Origin: Erodium maritimum
Lineage: Eukaryota > Streptophyta > Magnoliopsida > Geraniales > Geraniaceae
NCBI GenBank assembly: GCA_963921825.1
Contig: OY997589.1
Span: forward strand, 81,266,523 to 81,330,522
DNA: 64,000 nt
Reading direction: 5' to 3'
Below the pieces are notes generated by a model. It did no database searches, had not been told where the DNA came from, and was given only the letters and a program-made list of their open reading frames with translations. The translations under genes and the position numbers were made by a program. This document shows, in pieces, positions 9,286 through 21,599 of this stretch. Each line of letters opens with the position of its first letter. Position 1 is the stretch's first letter.

Positions 9286-12200
9286 ATGGAGGTTTCAGTG
9301 AGTTCAGTGGTCGGAGCCATAACTGTGGTGACATTGATGGCATGGACACTGAAAATAGTGAATTGGGTGTGGCTGAGGCCGAAGAAGATGGAGAAGTGTT
9401 TGAGGAGGCAAGGCCTCAAGGGCAATGGTTACAGGCTTCTCTACGGAGACATCAAAGATGTTGTCACGATGGCCAATGAAGCCTCTTCAACGCCCATGAG
9501 TCTCTCCGACGATATCTTCCCTCGCATATTTCCCTTCGATGCTCGCATGATCGAAAAACATGGTACACAACATTTAACTTATGTTTTTTCTTTTATCAGC
9601 AAAGTTTTTGTTTCAAAAATCCATACACTTTCCAAGAAGGAAATAGAGGACAAGAGTTTGGAAGTCGGTACAAGTAACAAACAGACCGAATATTCTTAGG
9701 ACGGAACTTCAACAAACAAAACCCATAATCAATGAGTTTGAACCAGATCTATAACCTAAATATTACAATCTTGAAGCAAACAATTTACCAAAACTAACAA
9801 GGGATGGAAATAAACTTAACAGAAACAAGTCCTAAAGACAATTTTCCAAACCATGAAGCGCATAAGAGAACAAAGTCTTAAACCTGTATTTTACATGAAG
9901 CCCGCGGAAAATTACAACAAAGTTAAAAACTCAGATTTTCCAACCATTAAGCCTACAACAAGTTGGAAAAGCGCCAAACCTCTACCGGAACGACTAGTGA
10001 GATTCTCGTTGTATATCCGATATGTTGGTTAAATGTTTATAATTAAGTTTCCTATGTTAGATTAGGGTTTGAGGGAGTCAACCAAGCGCGTATGATCTTT
10101 ATAGTTCTGAATTCCTTGTACCTTACAAAGTTTCTCGTCTTCATAAATGAATACGTAGTACACACATTGTTACCGAAGCACATAAATCTATATTTGTTCT
10201 TGTGTTTCGATCTTGTATTCATAATTATTTGTATCTGTTATAACATGATAAATCATCATCTGATTTTCTTGTTCCAATTTGAATTTTTTTTTTTGAGAAG
10301 AACATGTAATATTATTACTGGAAAGAAAGATAGTGTGACGAGTATATAATTGTACCCATCTTACAGGATAGAATCCAACTAAATAACAGAAAGCAATAAC
10401 AGAAAGTAAAAGTTGCTCGATGCTTAATGGTGGTTGAAGGGGGATATCTGCGGTAGCTTCCAGCAGAACCCTGGAAACCGATACATTATGCTTCTACCAT
10501 TTGACACTGGCCGAGCCAGAGGGGAATACTGGTGGACTGCCATCTCCCCCGGTGAGTCAGCGTGCGTCGTCCTCCCTTGACTGATAATGTTAGGGCTCCT
10601 GAACGCGGGAATGCTGACACCGGACTGGTAGGGGAGACAGAAATCGACTGTCGATGGTGCCCTCGCCATCTATCCTCCAGGAAGGGGTCACAATCGACCA
10701 CCCCCTTCCTGGGCCTCCTCGGACTCATTCCTGGAGGCGGGGGTGCTTGTGGCCCCCTGCCGCTGCTATGTATGACGCGCCATCAGTACGGGCCACCCTC
10801 CCCAGACGAACCCGACCCACAACCGGACTCCTCCACGCCAGCGCTTCGACAATTCCTCAGGCGAAGCTCCCGTACCAGGCACCCCGATCGGCAGGAGCCC
10901 ACCCCCCCTCCATGATGGGCTCATCCGTGCCAGCCAGCTTCGCTCCCCGGACCGACGTCCATCCATCTTCCTCCTGCGATTTCCCCGTCGAGCCACCGCC
11001 CAACCTTCTCGGCCGCAACCCTTTCGCCGGAGTACGTCTACCACCCCACGCCGTCGTATGGTACCAACCCCCCTCGCCCCGGACCTCCTCCACCGTCCAC
11101 TGGGCCAAGACCGTCATCGGGGTTACACTCGATCCCCGCGGCATCATCACCCCTACCGGCGTGAGCGTTGCCCCGTCCATGACCGCCAACCGCTGCATCG
11201 ACCTCGTATCCACGCCTGCATCTCGCTCCTGCACCTCCCGCTTCGGGCTGCTCGGCTCCCGGAAGAGCTCGGCAATGAAGCACGCTTCACCTCCGTCACG
11301 TCCACCCTTAGATGTCATGAGTGCCGCCGCCGAAGATGATTTCACACAAAACCCTAACCCTAGCTCTTGAGAGAGGGGAGAGGCTGCGACCGGTTAATAC
11401 CCTCCGTTTCAATTGAATAAGCATCACCATGGTTGGGATCATGGCCATCATCAAGGCCATGATCATCTTCTGCAACTTTGTGCGCCGCTGCGGCGCTAGG
11501 GCAGAGAGATTATTGGAAGATATGAATCACGTGGTTAATTACGGAAGTTATGCTTTGTTGAATATGTTTTTTATAAACGATCTATTAATAAAACTTTGTA
11601 ATTCGAGAAAAATTCCAAAGCTGAGGGATTCAACTCAATAAAAGGGATCAAAACCTTCACCAGAATAACGAAACACGGTCTAAAACCGAAAATCAACCGA
11701 ACAACAAAGCTCCACAGAACAAAAATCAAACGGGCCTTCAAAAAGTCCCAAACACCTAGACAACAACAAGCTCAAGAGCCCACTAAACACCAACCCGAAA
11801 AAACAACTATGCAACCCTCCGCAACAATCGGCAGCAACCAGCACCACCACAAAGATCCAATATAACACCACCGAACAAAACCACTACCACCAGGAAATCC
11901 TACCACTCTTACTTACAATCGATCCGTCTTCGGGTTGAATATGTTAGCTTACTTTGTTTAAGATATAAGAATTTTGTCACAAACTTATAAGCATCACACC
12001 CCCTCTATTTGTGTACTTAAGTTATTTTTACGTGAATTGAACAAGAACAACATTTTCTGAAACATGCAGGGAGCGATTATTTTTTGTGGTTCGGTCCTAG
12101 ACCGAGGGTGAGCATCACGGACCCTCAATTGATCAGGGAAGTCTTCAGTAAGTATAATGAATTCCCAAAGCTTATACCAAATCCAATTAAACGGTTGATA

Positions 12201-15200
12201 ACCGGACTTGTCTACTTGGAGGGTGAGAAATGGGCTAAGCATAGGAAGATTATCAACCCGGCATTCCATGTTGAGAAATTAAAGGTTATGATTTTTATAT
12301 TGTCATCGTGACTCGAATCATAACTATCGATCTCTACTTCAAACGATCGATCATTTGGACGACAAGTTCTGATGGGAAATGTGATTAATAAGCTAAGCTA
12401 ACATGTCCGTCTTTTGTTGTCACTTGTTTCAGCCTATGTTACCTGCGTTCGATCTATGTTCTACTACGATGATTAATAGATGGAAAAGCATGATTCCCCT
12501 GGAGGGATCGTACGAGTTGGATGTTTGGCCTTACCTCCAGAATTTGGCAGGTGATGCAATTTCTCGAACAGCGTTTGGTGGAAGTTACGAAGAAGGGAAA
12601 ATCATATTTCAACTTCAGACCGAACATACTCAGCTGGTAATGGAAGCTCTAAACAAACCTTATATCCGAGGATGGAGGTATGACAACTATATTTGGAGTT
12701 CATATGTGAATCTTAGTCTTACATCCGATAAACATAAGGTTAAAAATGATTGACACTACAACTAATATGACAACTACTTTATGATTAAGATTTATAGGGG
12801 TAAATTAAGGGAATAGACTTATTTTTAATGGGTCTTTGCAAGATAGCCTTTGTCTTTTACATTTTGTTTAAATTACGATTTTATTTTTAATGAAATTCGG
12901 ATCTGATTGTTTTTTCTCAAATCGGGACCTAAATTAGGCCCAAATATGGGAAAAGCTCATTCCAATCTGGGATTTAACTAAAGATAAAATCGAGTTTTAT
13001 TTAAAATAAAGTCATTTTACAAATATTTCATTTAATGAAGATTAGATCACAAATGTGTTGGAAAAAAAGACTATTTTCTTAATTACCCCAGGTATATAGC
13101 TAATAAAAATTTTTATCGACAAATCATATTTAAATTAAACCGAAAGAAAGTTACAAAGTGTTAAGAAACCACCACCTACAATCCTTACAAACCCATATTA
13201 TGAAACCCAAACAACCGTATAGGTAAGAAACAAGTACAATATAATAACTGAAATCTGCTCTTCAATCCCTCACTGCAACAACATCACTTAGTCCTTGAAA
13301 ACTGTACAGTCATTGATTTAGAAAAATGTTGTGCACGCCATACTAGGTTAAGCAACTACAATTCTATTCTTAACTACATATATACTTCAGGTTTGTACCA
13401 ACGAAGAATAACAGGAGGATGAGAGCAATAGAAAAAACTGTAAACTCTATATTGAAGAGTATAATTCGTAAGAGAGAAGAAGAAATGAAGACCGGAGAAG
13501 TCGCCGGTTATGACTTACTGAGCATATTGTTGGAATCCAATAAAAAAGAGATCGGAAATCATCAAAACAATAAGAATGTGGGAATGAGTCTCAATGATGT
13601 GATTCACGAATGTAAGCTATTTTACTCGGCGGGACAAGAGACCACGTCGGTTTTACTCGTGTGGACTATGGTTCTTTTGAGCCAGCATCGTGACTGGCAA
13701 GACCATGCAAGGGCCGAGGTCTTGCAAGCTTTCGGAGACAAGAAGCCAAACTATGAAGGACTGAACAACCTTAAAACGGTAAGTACAGAAATGTTTTATG
13801 TACTTGTGGGTACTTAATTAAAAGTTGATGTGATAGTTCATAGACCAGTTATAGTTTTGGTTTTAAATGTCTTGTATTAGCATTGATTGGAGAGCTACTG
13901 CGGAGGGTTAACGTACAAGTCTTTTTACCGATTTATACGTAGAGTATTTAGGAGTAGTGATAATTTAGCTCAAACTGCTCTCACATACAACAGATAAGAA
14001 ATTGTTCTCATATCATAAGAAAAAACCAACGCAACTGAAAATTCAAAATAATTGTTATCTCTCACGTTCTGAGTCATGTGCCTTAGTCTTTAGAGAAACC
14101 TCTAGTCTTAACTTATTCTCTCTATCATGTCTGTTCCACCGTCTGTTTTATTGACTGTCGTGTCACCGTCACCGTCACCGGCTCTTGATACGTCCTCTAC
14201 ACTGTCACTTGGGAAGCGATTTCCCACCCCTTATCATGCCCCCCGAAAGTCTCCCTCTGGTTTTGTATGTCCGATTCGGGTGAGGAAAAAAGCTTGCCTA
14301 AAACGTCCTTGTCAATCTCTCTAACCACGCCACCGCCATCGTCAGCCTTGCATCTCCCATCTAGTCTTCCATCGATGGTCGATACGACGTTGGTTATCTT
14401 CTCTCCGGGACTCGCACCGTCTCCAACCCCTGATGGTCCTGTTTCGGGGGTTAGGGTGACCGCTAGGGATCCAGCTCCACCCATCCCGGTGGTACCACAG
14501 ATGAAACTCCGGCTAGGGTTCCGACCCCACCTATTCCACTTTCTTCGTTGGGGGATCTCCAGGATACTTTTTCAGCATGCTGCCCCTCCGAAGAAGAAGT
14601 GATGAAGATCGCGGTGCCATATACTCCGTCAGACCCTTAGGTACTTTCTCGTCTCCAATATGGTATGGTGGGACGCTTGGTTTCCTCCAACCCGCCCCAG
14701 AAGGAGTTCATGCTCTCGATCATCAAGTGTGCATGGGGTCGTTCGGCCGTGGGACTGATGGTCAAAGACCTGGAACCAAGGACCTTTGCGTTTTACTTCA
14801 CGTCTCAGGAGGCTAGGGCTTGGGTTCGGAGTAATGTGTCGTGGTGCTTCCATAGTCACCTATTGTTGCTCGGCGAGTTAGTCGACCCGATAACTTGGGA
14901 CCTCCCTCGGTTGGACCGCATCCAATTGTGGGTGTATGCTCAGGATATTCCACCCTACGTCGCTTGTGATCAATGGGGGCTGTGTTGGGGTGGAACAGTG
15001 ATGGTTCGTTTTTAAATGGACCTTCACCGCCCTCTTCGGTGTACCATGATCATGTAGTTTTGGGAGTTCCCGGACCCGGTGAGGGTTACTCTGACCTATG
15101 AGCACCTTCCATCATTCTGTTTCAACTGTGGCCGAATCAGATATATGGTCCAAGACTGTGACTGGGGGGTTCCAAGGACACCCAAGTTCGATGAACCGAT

Positions 15201-18200
15201 CCTAGAGTTCAAGTCTGCCTAGCTGGAGAAGACATACGCCACAGATTGGGGTATGGAAGCACCACCTACATCACCGGGATTCACACCATTGACCTCGGAC
15301 ACAATACCTAAGGTCGTGTTGTCTCGGAGGAAGGGCCCCCTTGTAGCCTCGGACACGATACCCAACTCGTACCTCGAGATTTAGGGTCACACCAGGGTCA
15401 AACCCTCGAGTACCTGGGTACTCTTCAGAGATAGGCCTCCTTGGGTCTATCCCATCTGGGAAGCTGCCAAGCCTACCAAAAAGGCCCTTAGGCCCACTAG
15501 GTCAAAAGAGGGACACTACGGGGGAGCCGCATGAAGTTCAGAAGAGGGTTGGGAAGCAGCCTCACCATGAAGGATGATAGGTATTCGTGGTTTTAAGGAC
15601 CTAATTTGAGAGGGGTGCCTGGTCCAAGCCTTACCTCTCGATCAGACTATCAGGTTCAAGTTCGGTTGCCCACATCACGACAAAAAGAGTCCTTAGAAAG
15701 CAGGGATCAAGTAGTGTTTAGGCACTACTTTAAGCGGTTCTTGGAAGTTTGAGCCCTTTGGTTTTTATTTCTGTTCTAGTTTTGGTTTTTATTCCTGTTT
15801 TATAATCTCAATAAAATTATCGTTTATTCTCAAAAACTAAAATTTCAAATAATTGATGATCTAATTATAATAATATTTTAGAGGTATGGAACTTGTATTT
15901 GTGAGGAACCAGACACATATATTATATTAAAGGCCAACACAACTAAAAAAGTCATGCTTATAGTTTTTTTTTTAACGAAACTACCAGTTTTATTAAACTT
16001 AAAAGAGAGTCAGTACAAAGAAAGGGCACCTTAGTGATTCCTTTCCACAAACCCTATAACAATTCACCGGTGCCACTATAAAGTCGATATTATCGAGAAC
16101 CGCTGTAGATAGTGCCTAAACGATACTTGATCTAATGGGAGGGCTAGTCTTGTTGTGAGGAGAGTGATCGAGCCTGAACTCAATAGTATCAAGGGGAGGA
16201 CAAGCTTTATTCAGGAACCCCTCCCGGGTATGGTTCCTGAAGCCCGAGTTGTTTATCATTGCCTGATTTTCACAAGGTTCTCCAACTAACCCCCTCTTCA
16301 TTCTTGGCGCCCCAGGTAGGGAAACCCTTAAGTGGGAAACCGACCAACTTAATAAGGGATGGTCGGTCTCCCAAGTTCTCAAGTGTGGATCTCTGACCTT
16401 GTCCACAGTACTCCATGGGTTAGGTACAATGTTCGAGGTTAAAATTGATCCCATTCCCCGAGGTAAGGTGTCCTTAGATACCGTGTTCAAGGTAAAAGCC
16501 ACAAACCCTGGTGTGATGACCCGTGACTCCTTGATATCCCAATCTGTAGCACAGTTCTTGCTCTAGTGGTTTGCCTTGAACTCAAACAATGAAGCATCAA
16601 AGCAAGAGATTCCAGGCGTCTCCCTATCGTAATCCCAAACCCTATGGCCAATCCTCCCGTAGTTGAAACAGAAATTGGGCAACTTAGTATAGGTCAGGGT
16701 GACCCGGATCGGATCTGGGGATTCCAAGAAACGTAGGAGGTGAGATTGGTGTAGAGGGTGCTAGAATCGGACCTTGACCTCCCCTCCTCAACAAAGACCG
16801 TACTGCTCGCAAGGGACATCCACACAAACTCCCAGAGCCTCCCCAATAGTGTCCCCAATCGTTTTTCTATACTAATGACGGTAAGCCTTTGGCATGGACC
16901 CAAAGCCACAGACGGTCCAAGCTGGGAGGATCGTTAGCCATCACACTCCCCATCCGAATGCGGATCTTCCTCCTCCCAACTTCCGCTGGTGTATATGGAC
17001 TGCGATATCCTCTCTGAAAGGGATGTAATAATGGGGCATCTGTCTTAGTCATCGGTATGATAGCAATCCCTTAGGGGGCTCTCGGTCTGGCCCCTGTACA
17101 CGATCCACCACTCGCATGATCGACGCCCATGCCAGAAGTTCGTCTCTGAGACCCTCTTACAGGATGAGAAGCCGACAAACAAGCTTGTCTGGATCAAGGA
17201 ACACATATGACCAGGTGGGCGCGGGCACCCTGAAGCATGCAACAAGGAGAACTAAAGATCTCGAGGGTGCCCCTCGACCCCATCAACGTATGAATCTCCG
17301 GAGCCTTGTAAAGAATCGACAGCCCAACAATACAAGACCTCCTGCTTATTCCTAGAGCATACCCTTGGTGCTATAAGAACGTGCGCCTCCGCTCGATATC
17401 AAAACTTCATCCACTAGAGGATGAAGGACCAAGCGGGGCGACGGCAATACAGGACATCATGCCTACTCAGGAAAGCCCCCATGTGTGCTCCATATATCTG
17501 GATGGGACAACACCTAGGGTTGTAGTTTACCCGACCATGATCCAAGCAAGGACTATTGTGCAGCCTCGCTAGGGAATATGACAGGATCAAATCGCATCGG
17601 GTCATGTATGGGGATGCACGACCCACTACCATCGTCGTTGTAATCCCGGTGACCCACCCCCCCCCCCCCCCCCTCCATTGGCTGGTGTTCTCCTTGGCTT
17701 CTCGGTATCCCCTCAAAAGGGTCTGGTCTATCGACGCCCATGCCAGAAGTTCGTCTCTGAGACCCTCTTACAGGATGAGAAGCCGACAAACAAGCTTGTC
17801 TGGATCAAGGAACACATATGACCAGGTGGGCGCGGGCACCCTGAAGCATGCAACAAGGAGAACTAAAGATCTCGAGGGTGCCCCTCGACCCCATCAACGT
17901 ATGAATCTCCGGAGCCTTGTAAAGAATCGACAGCCCAACAATACAAGACCTCCTGCTTATTCCTAGAGCATACCCTTGGTGCTATAAGAACGTGCGCCTC
18001 CGCTCGATATCAAAACTTCATCCACTAGAGGATGAAGGACCAAGCGGGGCGACGGCAATACAGGACATCATGCCTACTCAGGAAAGCCCCCATGTGTGCT
18101 CCATATATCTGGATGGGACAACACCTAGGGTTGTAGTTTACCCGACCATGATCCAAGCAAGGACTATTGTGCAGCCTCGCTAGGGAATATGACAGGATCA

Positions 18201-19298
18201 AATCGCATCGGGTCATGTATGGGGATGCACGACCCACTACCATCGTCGTTGTAATCCCGGTGACCCCCCCCCCCCCCCCCCCCTCCATTGGCTGGTGTTC
18301 TCCTTGGCTTCTCGGTATCCCCTCAAAAGGGTCTGGTCTATCGATACGCGCATATTCAGGTCGATTCAGATAATGAGACATTTGAGCTACCCCTTGGTAG
18401 CAAACCTAATGGTTACATTCATCTATCTAAGTGTCCCTGGTTCGCCGGGTTTATTGTTATATGGTTAGCGTCTGTTGCCTACGGGTTACGACTCCAGTCT
18501 CTCTCTTTTATTTCTTTTCATTTCAATGTTTGTTCTCACATTTCTAATATCGTTGTTGATTTAGTACCCGTGTTTTGATTTTATTAATAAAGCACCTCGT
18601 TTACTCTAAAATAATAATAATTGGAAGTCCAATTAAACTTTTATATTCTAATACTTCCTACCATACGATATATAATTTTTGATCTGGGGCTTCGATCAAG
18701 AGTCTACCGATGGAGACAACATTGTTATCGGTGAACCACGAAATTGTATATGCTCTTGTATTTGCTTTCTTCATTGTATTCTTCCGCACAATCATCATTT
18801 TCTTGAACCCAGGTATACCAATTTCACACGCTTAACATATACGTATGCTGTCTCATATCGGTACAGATGACTATGATTCTCCACGAGGTACTACGTTTAT
18901 ATCCACCGATCGTATATCTCGTCCGAGTGGTGCACAAGGACACCAAGCTAGGGGACCTGACACTCCCATCGGGAACAGGAGTTCAAGTACCGATACTTCG
19001 TATCCACACCGATAAACAGATTTGGGGTGACGACGCCAAAGAGTTCAAGCCAGAGAGGTTCGCGGAAGGAGTTTCTAAAGCGGCCAAGATCGGAGGCGGG
19101 TCGGTGTTCCTACCGTTCGGTGCGGGTCCTCGGATATGCATCGGACAGAACTTTGCTTTGGTCGAAGCGAAACTCGCTATGACGTTGATCTTGCAGCAGT
19201 TTACGTTCGAGCTTTCGACCTCGTACGTGCATGATCCTGTCACGGCCTTGCCCCTTCAACCTAAGCATGGTTGTCGAGTCGTTCTTCACAAACGTTGA
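9286..19298 (+). CDS. CYP72A: Cytochrome P450, CYP72A subfamily (five exons, intact)
   Basis: Exons 9286-9562, 12070-12284, 12433-12677, 13391-13778 and 18867-19298 join through GT-AG sites into 518 aa, the usual CYP72A length. Visible motifs: an N-terminal membrane anchor (about residues 8-30) followed by a basic stretch, the oxygen-binding I-helix AGQETT (326-331), the ExxR helix EVLR (382-385), PERF (437-440), and the haem loop [10 protein letters not shown] (459-468) with Cys466 as the iron ligand. Five exons with these phases are typical of the family. CYP72A enzymes are ER-bound monooxygenases acting on triterpenes, secoiridoids or gibberellins; the substrate here cannot be inferred. 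The haem loop has Ala where many relatives have Trp. Intron 1 (2.5 kb) and intron 4 (5.1 kb) are filled with LINEs. An AATAAA word lies near 19440. No frameshift or stop is seen, so the gene looks functional. Confidence 0.92.
10281..11408 (-). mobile_element. LINE insertion in P450 intron 1 (ORF1 N-terminus plus 3' tail)
   Basis: Antisense to the P450 gene. A T-run at about 10285-10294 marks the poly-A end. The 5' end near 11395 carries CTAGGGTTAGGG-type leader text followed by the ORF1 start. Flanks CCAATTTGAAT (left) and TCAATTGAAT (right) look like a decayed target duplication. No reverse transcriptase region is present. It lies wholly inside the intron and leaves the splice sites untouched. 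Confidence 0.55.
10857..11345 (-). CDS. LINE ORF1-like N-terminal frame
   Basis: A 162-codon open frame beginning just inside the 5' end of the antisense LINE. Composition is rich in Gly, Arg, Ala and Ser. No zinc knuckle or DUF4283 core is visible, so only the variable N-terminal part of ORF1 seems present. The overlapping plus-strand frame (10654-11370) is a shadow caused by the high GC content. Confidence 0.3.
   Translation of the reverse strand: MKSSSAAALMTSKGGRDGGEACFIAELFREPSSPKREVQERDAGVDTRSMQRLAVMDGATLTPVGVMMPRGSSVTPMTVLAQWTVEEVRGEGGWYHTTAWGGRRTPAKGLRPRRLGGGSTGKSQEEDGWTSVRGAKLAGTDEPIMEGGWAPADRGAWYGSFA
11409..12069. other. Rest of P450 intron 1: AT-rich, no gene
   Basis: Contains a stretch (about 11636-11900) rich in AACCAAC/ACAACAA text that may be antisense retroelement 3' UTR, starting at AATAAAAGGG. 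The intron ends with a normal TGCAG acceptor before 12070. Nothing else recognised. Confidence 0.3.
14056..15837 (+). mobile_element. LINE insertion in P450 intron 4, ORF1-only derivative
   Basis: Sense orientation. Near-identical flanks AAAATTCAAAATAATTG (ending about 14055) and AAAATTTCAAATAATTG (starting about 15838) form the target duplication. The 3' tail reads AATAAAATTATCGTTTATTCTC followed by A's. Inside are an ORF1 N-terminus, a DUF4283-like core and a zinc-knuckle remnant, then a non-coding 3' part. No endonuclease or reverse transcriptase motif occurs in its roughly 1.8 kb. Confidence 0.65.
14127..15390 (+). pseudogene. LINE ORF1 remnant (DUF4283-like core and zinc knuckle)
   Basis: Three reading frames must be combined: 14127-14324 and 14267-14602 for the Ser/Pro-rich N-terminus, then 14665-15015 for the DUF4283-like core ([13 protein letters not shown]..., ...[14 protein letters not shown]..., ...[15 protein letters not shown]...). 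The zinc knuckle follows near 15118 as [14 protein letters not shown], where the expected His is Tyr. Several stops and frameshifts break it. ORF1 proteins of plant LINEs bind element RNA; this copy cannot make one. Confidence 0.7.
15963..17118 (-). mobile_element. Antisense LINE fragment in P450 intron 4
   Basis: Begins with a T-run at about 15964-15973 and the inverse of an AATAAAACTGGTAG-type 3' tail. Minus-strand frames at 17052-16867 ([10 protein letters not shown]..., [16 protein letters not shown]), 16909-16694 and 16502-16116 reproduce the DUF4283-like core and downstream part of ORF1. Near 16680 a knuckle remnant reads [14 protein letters not shown], with two of three Cys replaced by Tyr. 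This is another ORF1 without ORF2. Confidence 0.55.
17119..18344. repeat. Tandem duplication, two near-identical 611/610-bp copies
   Basis: Copy 1 is 17119-17729 and copy 2 is 17730-18339. Both start at ATCGACGCCC, and the right breakpoint at 18340 also reads ATCGA, so the duplication formed at a 5-bp microhomology. The copies appear identical except around the internal C-run: CCCA then C17 at 17653-17673, against C20 at 18264-18283. Open frames on both strands repeat with the same spacing and have no recognisable product. This is a recent duplication or an assembly artefact. Confidence 0.85.
18345..18630 (+). other. LINE-type 3' end in P450 intron 4
   Basis: T-rich 3' UTR-like text ending in TTATTAATAAAGCACCTCG...TTTACTCTAAAATAATAATAAT, which matches the other LINE tails here (AATAAA, 15-20 nt, TTTnCTC, A-run). 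It ends about 240 bp before the last P450 exon. Confidence 0.45.
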
Positions 19299-19631
19299 TT
19301 TCACAATCAGCGTACGTATGGTGCTTCGATGTCTATGAAGGAGATTGTCTTCCAACGCTTGGAGTAATGTGTGGAAATATATCTCACGAACTTGAATTTC
19401 TATGTGAGAGTATGGTAGTAGCTGGTTGGGGTTTAATATGTAATAAAAAAATTCGTTTTAACATGTTAAAACCTTCGTTTCCATTTTTGTCAATCTCAAA
19501 GATGATTGACCAAGACAGGTTAAATTATTATTAGGGTTAATAACAACCGTTTCCGAAATATATTGGTATTTGGAAATGAGATGAAGAGACACTGCACTAT
19601 CGAAAACATATGTGGTTCTGACCGAGAGACA

Positions 19632-20100
19632 TGAGACTTTTTTTGATAGATGGGGTTTTATTGATTATTTTGAATTACAAAGAAAGTAAAACAAAGGCGG
19701 GTGATGTACCTCAGAATGTGAAGATCTAGTAAAAGATTGAAAAAACGAAAAAACAAGGAATTGCAAAACACAACAATCTTGAACTTGTCGTGCAAGCAAC
19801 CCAAACCCAGGAGCCATAACACACTACACGGGCCAAACCAGCCAAAAGTTTGAGCCCGACACGCCTATGCATCCAACTTCCGAATAACTAGACCTCCGAC
19901 TGAAGCCCAGAATCAAGAGACAAAACAATTTTACCCTTTTGCTTCATTATCGTTATTTAATACAAATGTTCGTAACATATGATAGATTGCTCTGTATCAG
20001 AAACCTTGTAGATATATCGTGCTCTTAGACATGTAAAAGGAATCTATTTGTATAGTAGAAATGAAGAAAACAAAAAAGTAAAATACCAAACAAAAAACTA
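19632..20100 (-). other. Antisense LINE-type 3' end and unassigned AT-rich DNA
   Basis: A T-run at 19638 followed by GATAGATGGGGTTTTATTG is the inverse of an AATAAAACCCCATCTATC + A-run tail. It is a short 3' UTR fragment with no coding sequence, lying between the end of the P450 gene and the copia insertion. Confidence 0.4.
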
Positions 20101-20110
20101 AGGAACTTGA

Positions 20111-20813
20111 TGTTGGGTTATTTTATAATCTAACGTGTGGGCTTACAAATTGGACAAGTATATTTGGGGTCAATGATTCGTATTGGGCTACTAGTTGGGA
20201 AGCCCAATTTAAAACATTAATGAGTATGGGCTTTGTAATGTGTGATGCCCATATAATTCTGATTAGAGTAATGGACTTTATTCAGATTATATATATAAAG
20301 ACATATTAGAGTTTGGTCCCCAAGATTAATCATTCGTTTCTCTTCTCCTCCATCCCCATCTATTGAGTGGGAGCACATCGAGAGCATAAGGGATTAATCT
20401 GTGGAAGGCCAAACCAATCTTGTTCTCGAATCAACAATGGACTCATGTACACTTTCTACGTTGCTCTATAATTAAATCCTGACCAATTTAAAACATTAAT
20501 GAGTATGGGCTTTGTAATGTGTGATGCCCATATAATTCTGATTAGAGTAATGGGCTTTATTCAGATTATATATATAAAGACATATTAGAGTTTGGTCCCC
20601 AAGATTAATCATTCGTTTCTCTTCTCCTCCATCCCCATCTATTGAGTGGGAGCACATCGAGAGCATAAGGGATTAATCTGTGGAATGCCAAACCAATCTT
20701 GTTCTCGAATCAACAATGGACTCATGTACACTTTCTACGTTGCTCTATAATTAAATCCCGATGATTTGACTAAGTGTTGGATTCTTAAAGGATTCGACTA
20801 ATGGTTCTAATCA
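20111..20813 (+). repeat. Copia left LTR with an internal 279-bp duplication
   Basis: 703 bp against 423 bp for the right LTR. The difference is a tandem copy of 279 bp: 20204-20482 and 20483-20761 are nearly identical, with only a few differences such as GGACTT/GGGCTT and GAAGGCC/GAATGCC. Each copy holds a TATATATATAAAG TATA element, so this LTR has two. Confidence 0.9.
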
Positions 20814-20814
20814 G

Positions 20815-20827
20815 TGGTATCAGAGTC
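20815..20827 (+). other. Copia primer-binding site
   Basis: TGGTATCAGAGTC begins one base after the LTR end. It matches the tRNA-Met-type primer site (TGGTATCAGAGCC) used by most plant copia elements, with one change. Confidence 0.85.
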
Positions 20828-21599
20828 ACGCTTCAGTTAAATTATTGGGATTTATTGAAAGACCATCGTTGATTTATTTATCAAATCCCTGTTTTGATTT
20901 CAAAGGCTTCAAACGATTGTTGAGAGCCGCTGGTTATATGTATGCTTATATGTTTTTTGTGGCGGCTGAAACTAATAATTCTGGGTGTTGCCGAGCTTAT
21001 TTTTATGACCTTGATGTTGTTTTTGTGAGTTACGGTAATGGATAAAGCAACGATTTTTGAACACATCTTGGTTTGTTTAATATATATATATATATATATA
21101 TATGTACGTGTGTTTTTGAATGTAGTTGTCAATCTCATATAACACACGGTGAACATCCAGTAGTGCCATTATTGTTACATACATATATATATATTGATGC
21201 TTCTGTTATGATGGTTTGCTTTAACGTGTTTCTTATGTGATATATAGGCATGGACATGTTTTTTGCTTATGTGATGTATGGACATGGCTTTATAAATTTT
21301 GAACTTGTCTTACACCGTGATTATTAAGATGTACATACATATGCTTCCAGATAAAGTGAATCGTATTGATATGATCAGTTTTGGATTGTTTTAGAGTTGT
21401 GGTACTGTTTTGATGCTTATATACGTTGATGCCATTTTAATATTTTTTGGATACAACTTCACTGGGTGGTATGTATATTTTGGTCATTTATGAGTATATG
21501 CAAGTTATTTACAGTATGAATTAATATACTTGATATGCATATGTATTAATGCATGCTGGATATATACATATATATGGGTGATTCATATTCTTACGAATT

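Noticed and set aside
10654..11370. 238-codon plus-strand frame in P450 intron 1
   Set aside because: It is the shadow of the antisense LINE ORF1 region. The translation is Pro/Arg/Ser-rich without domains.
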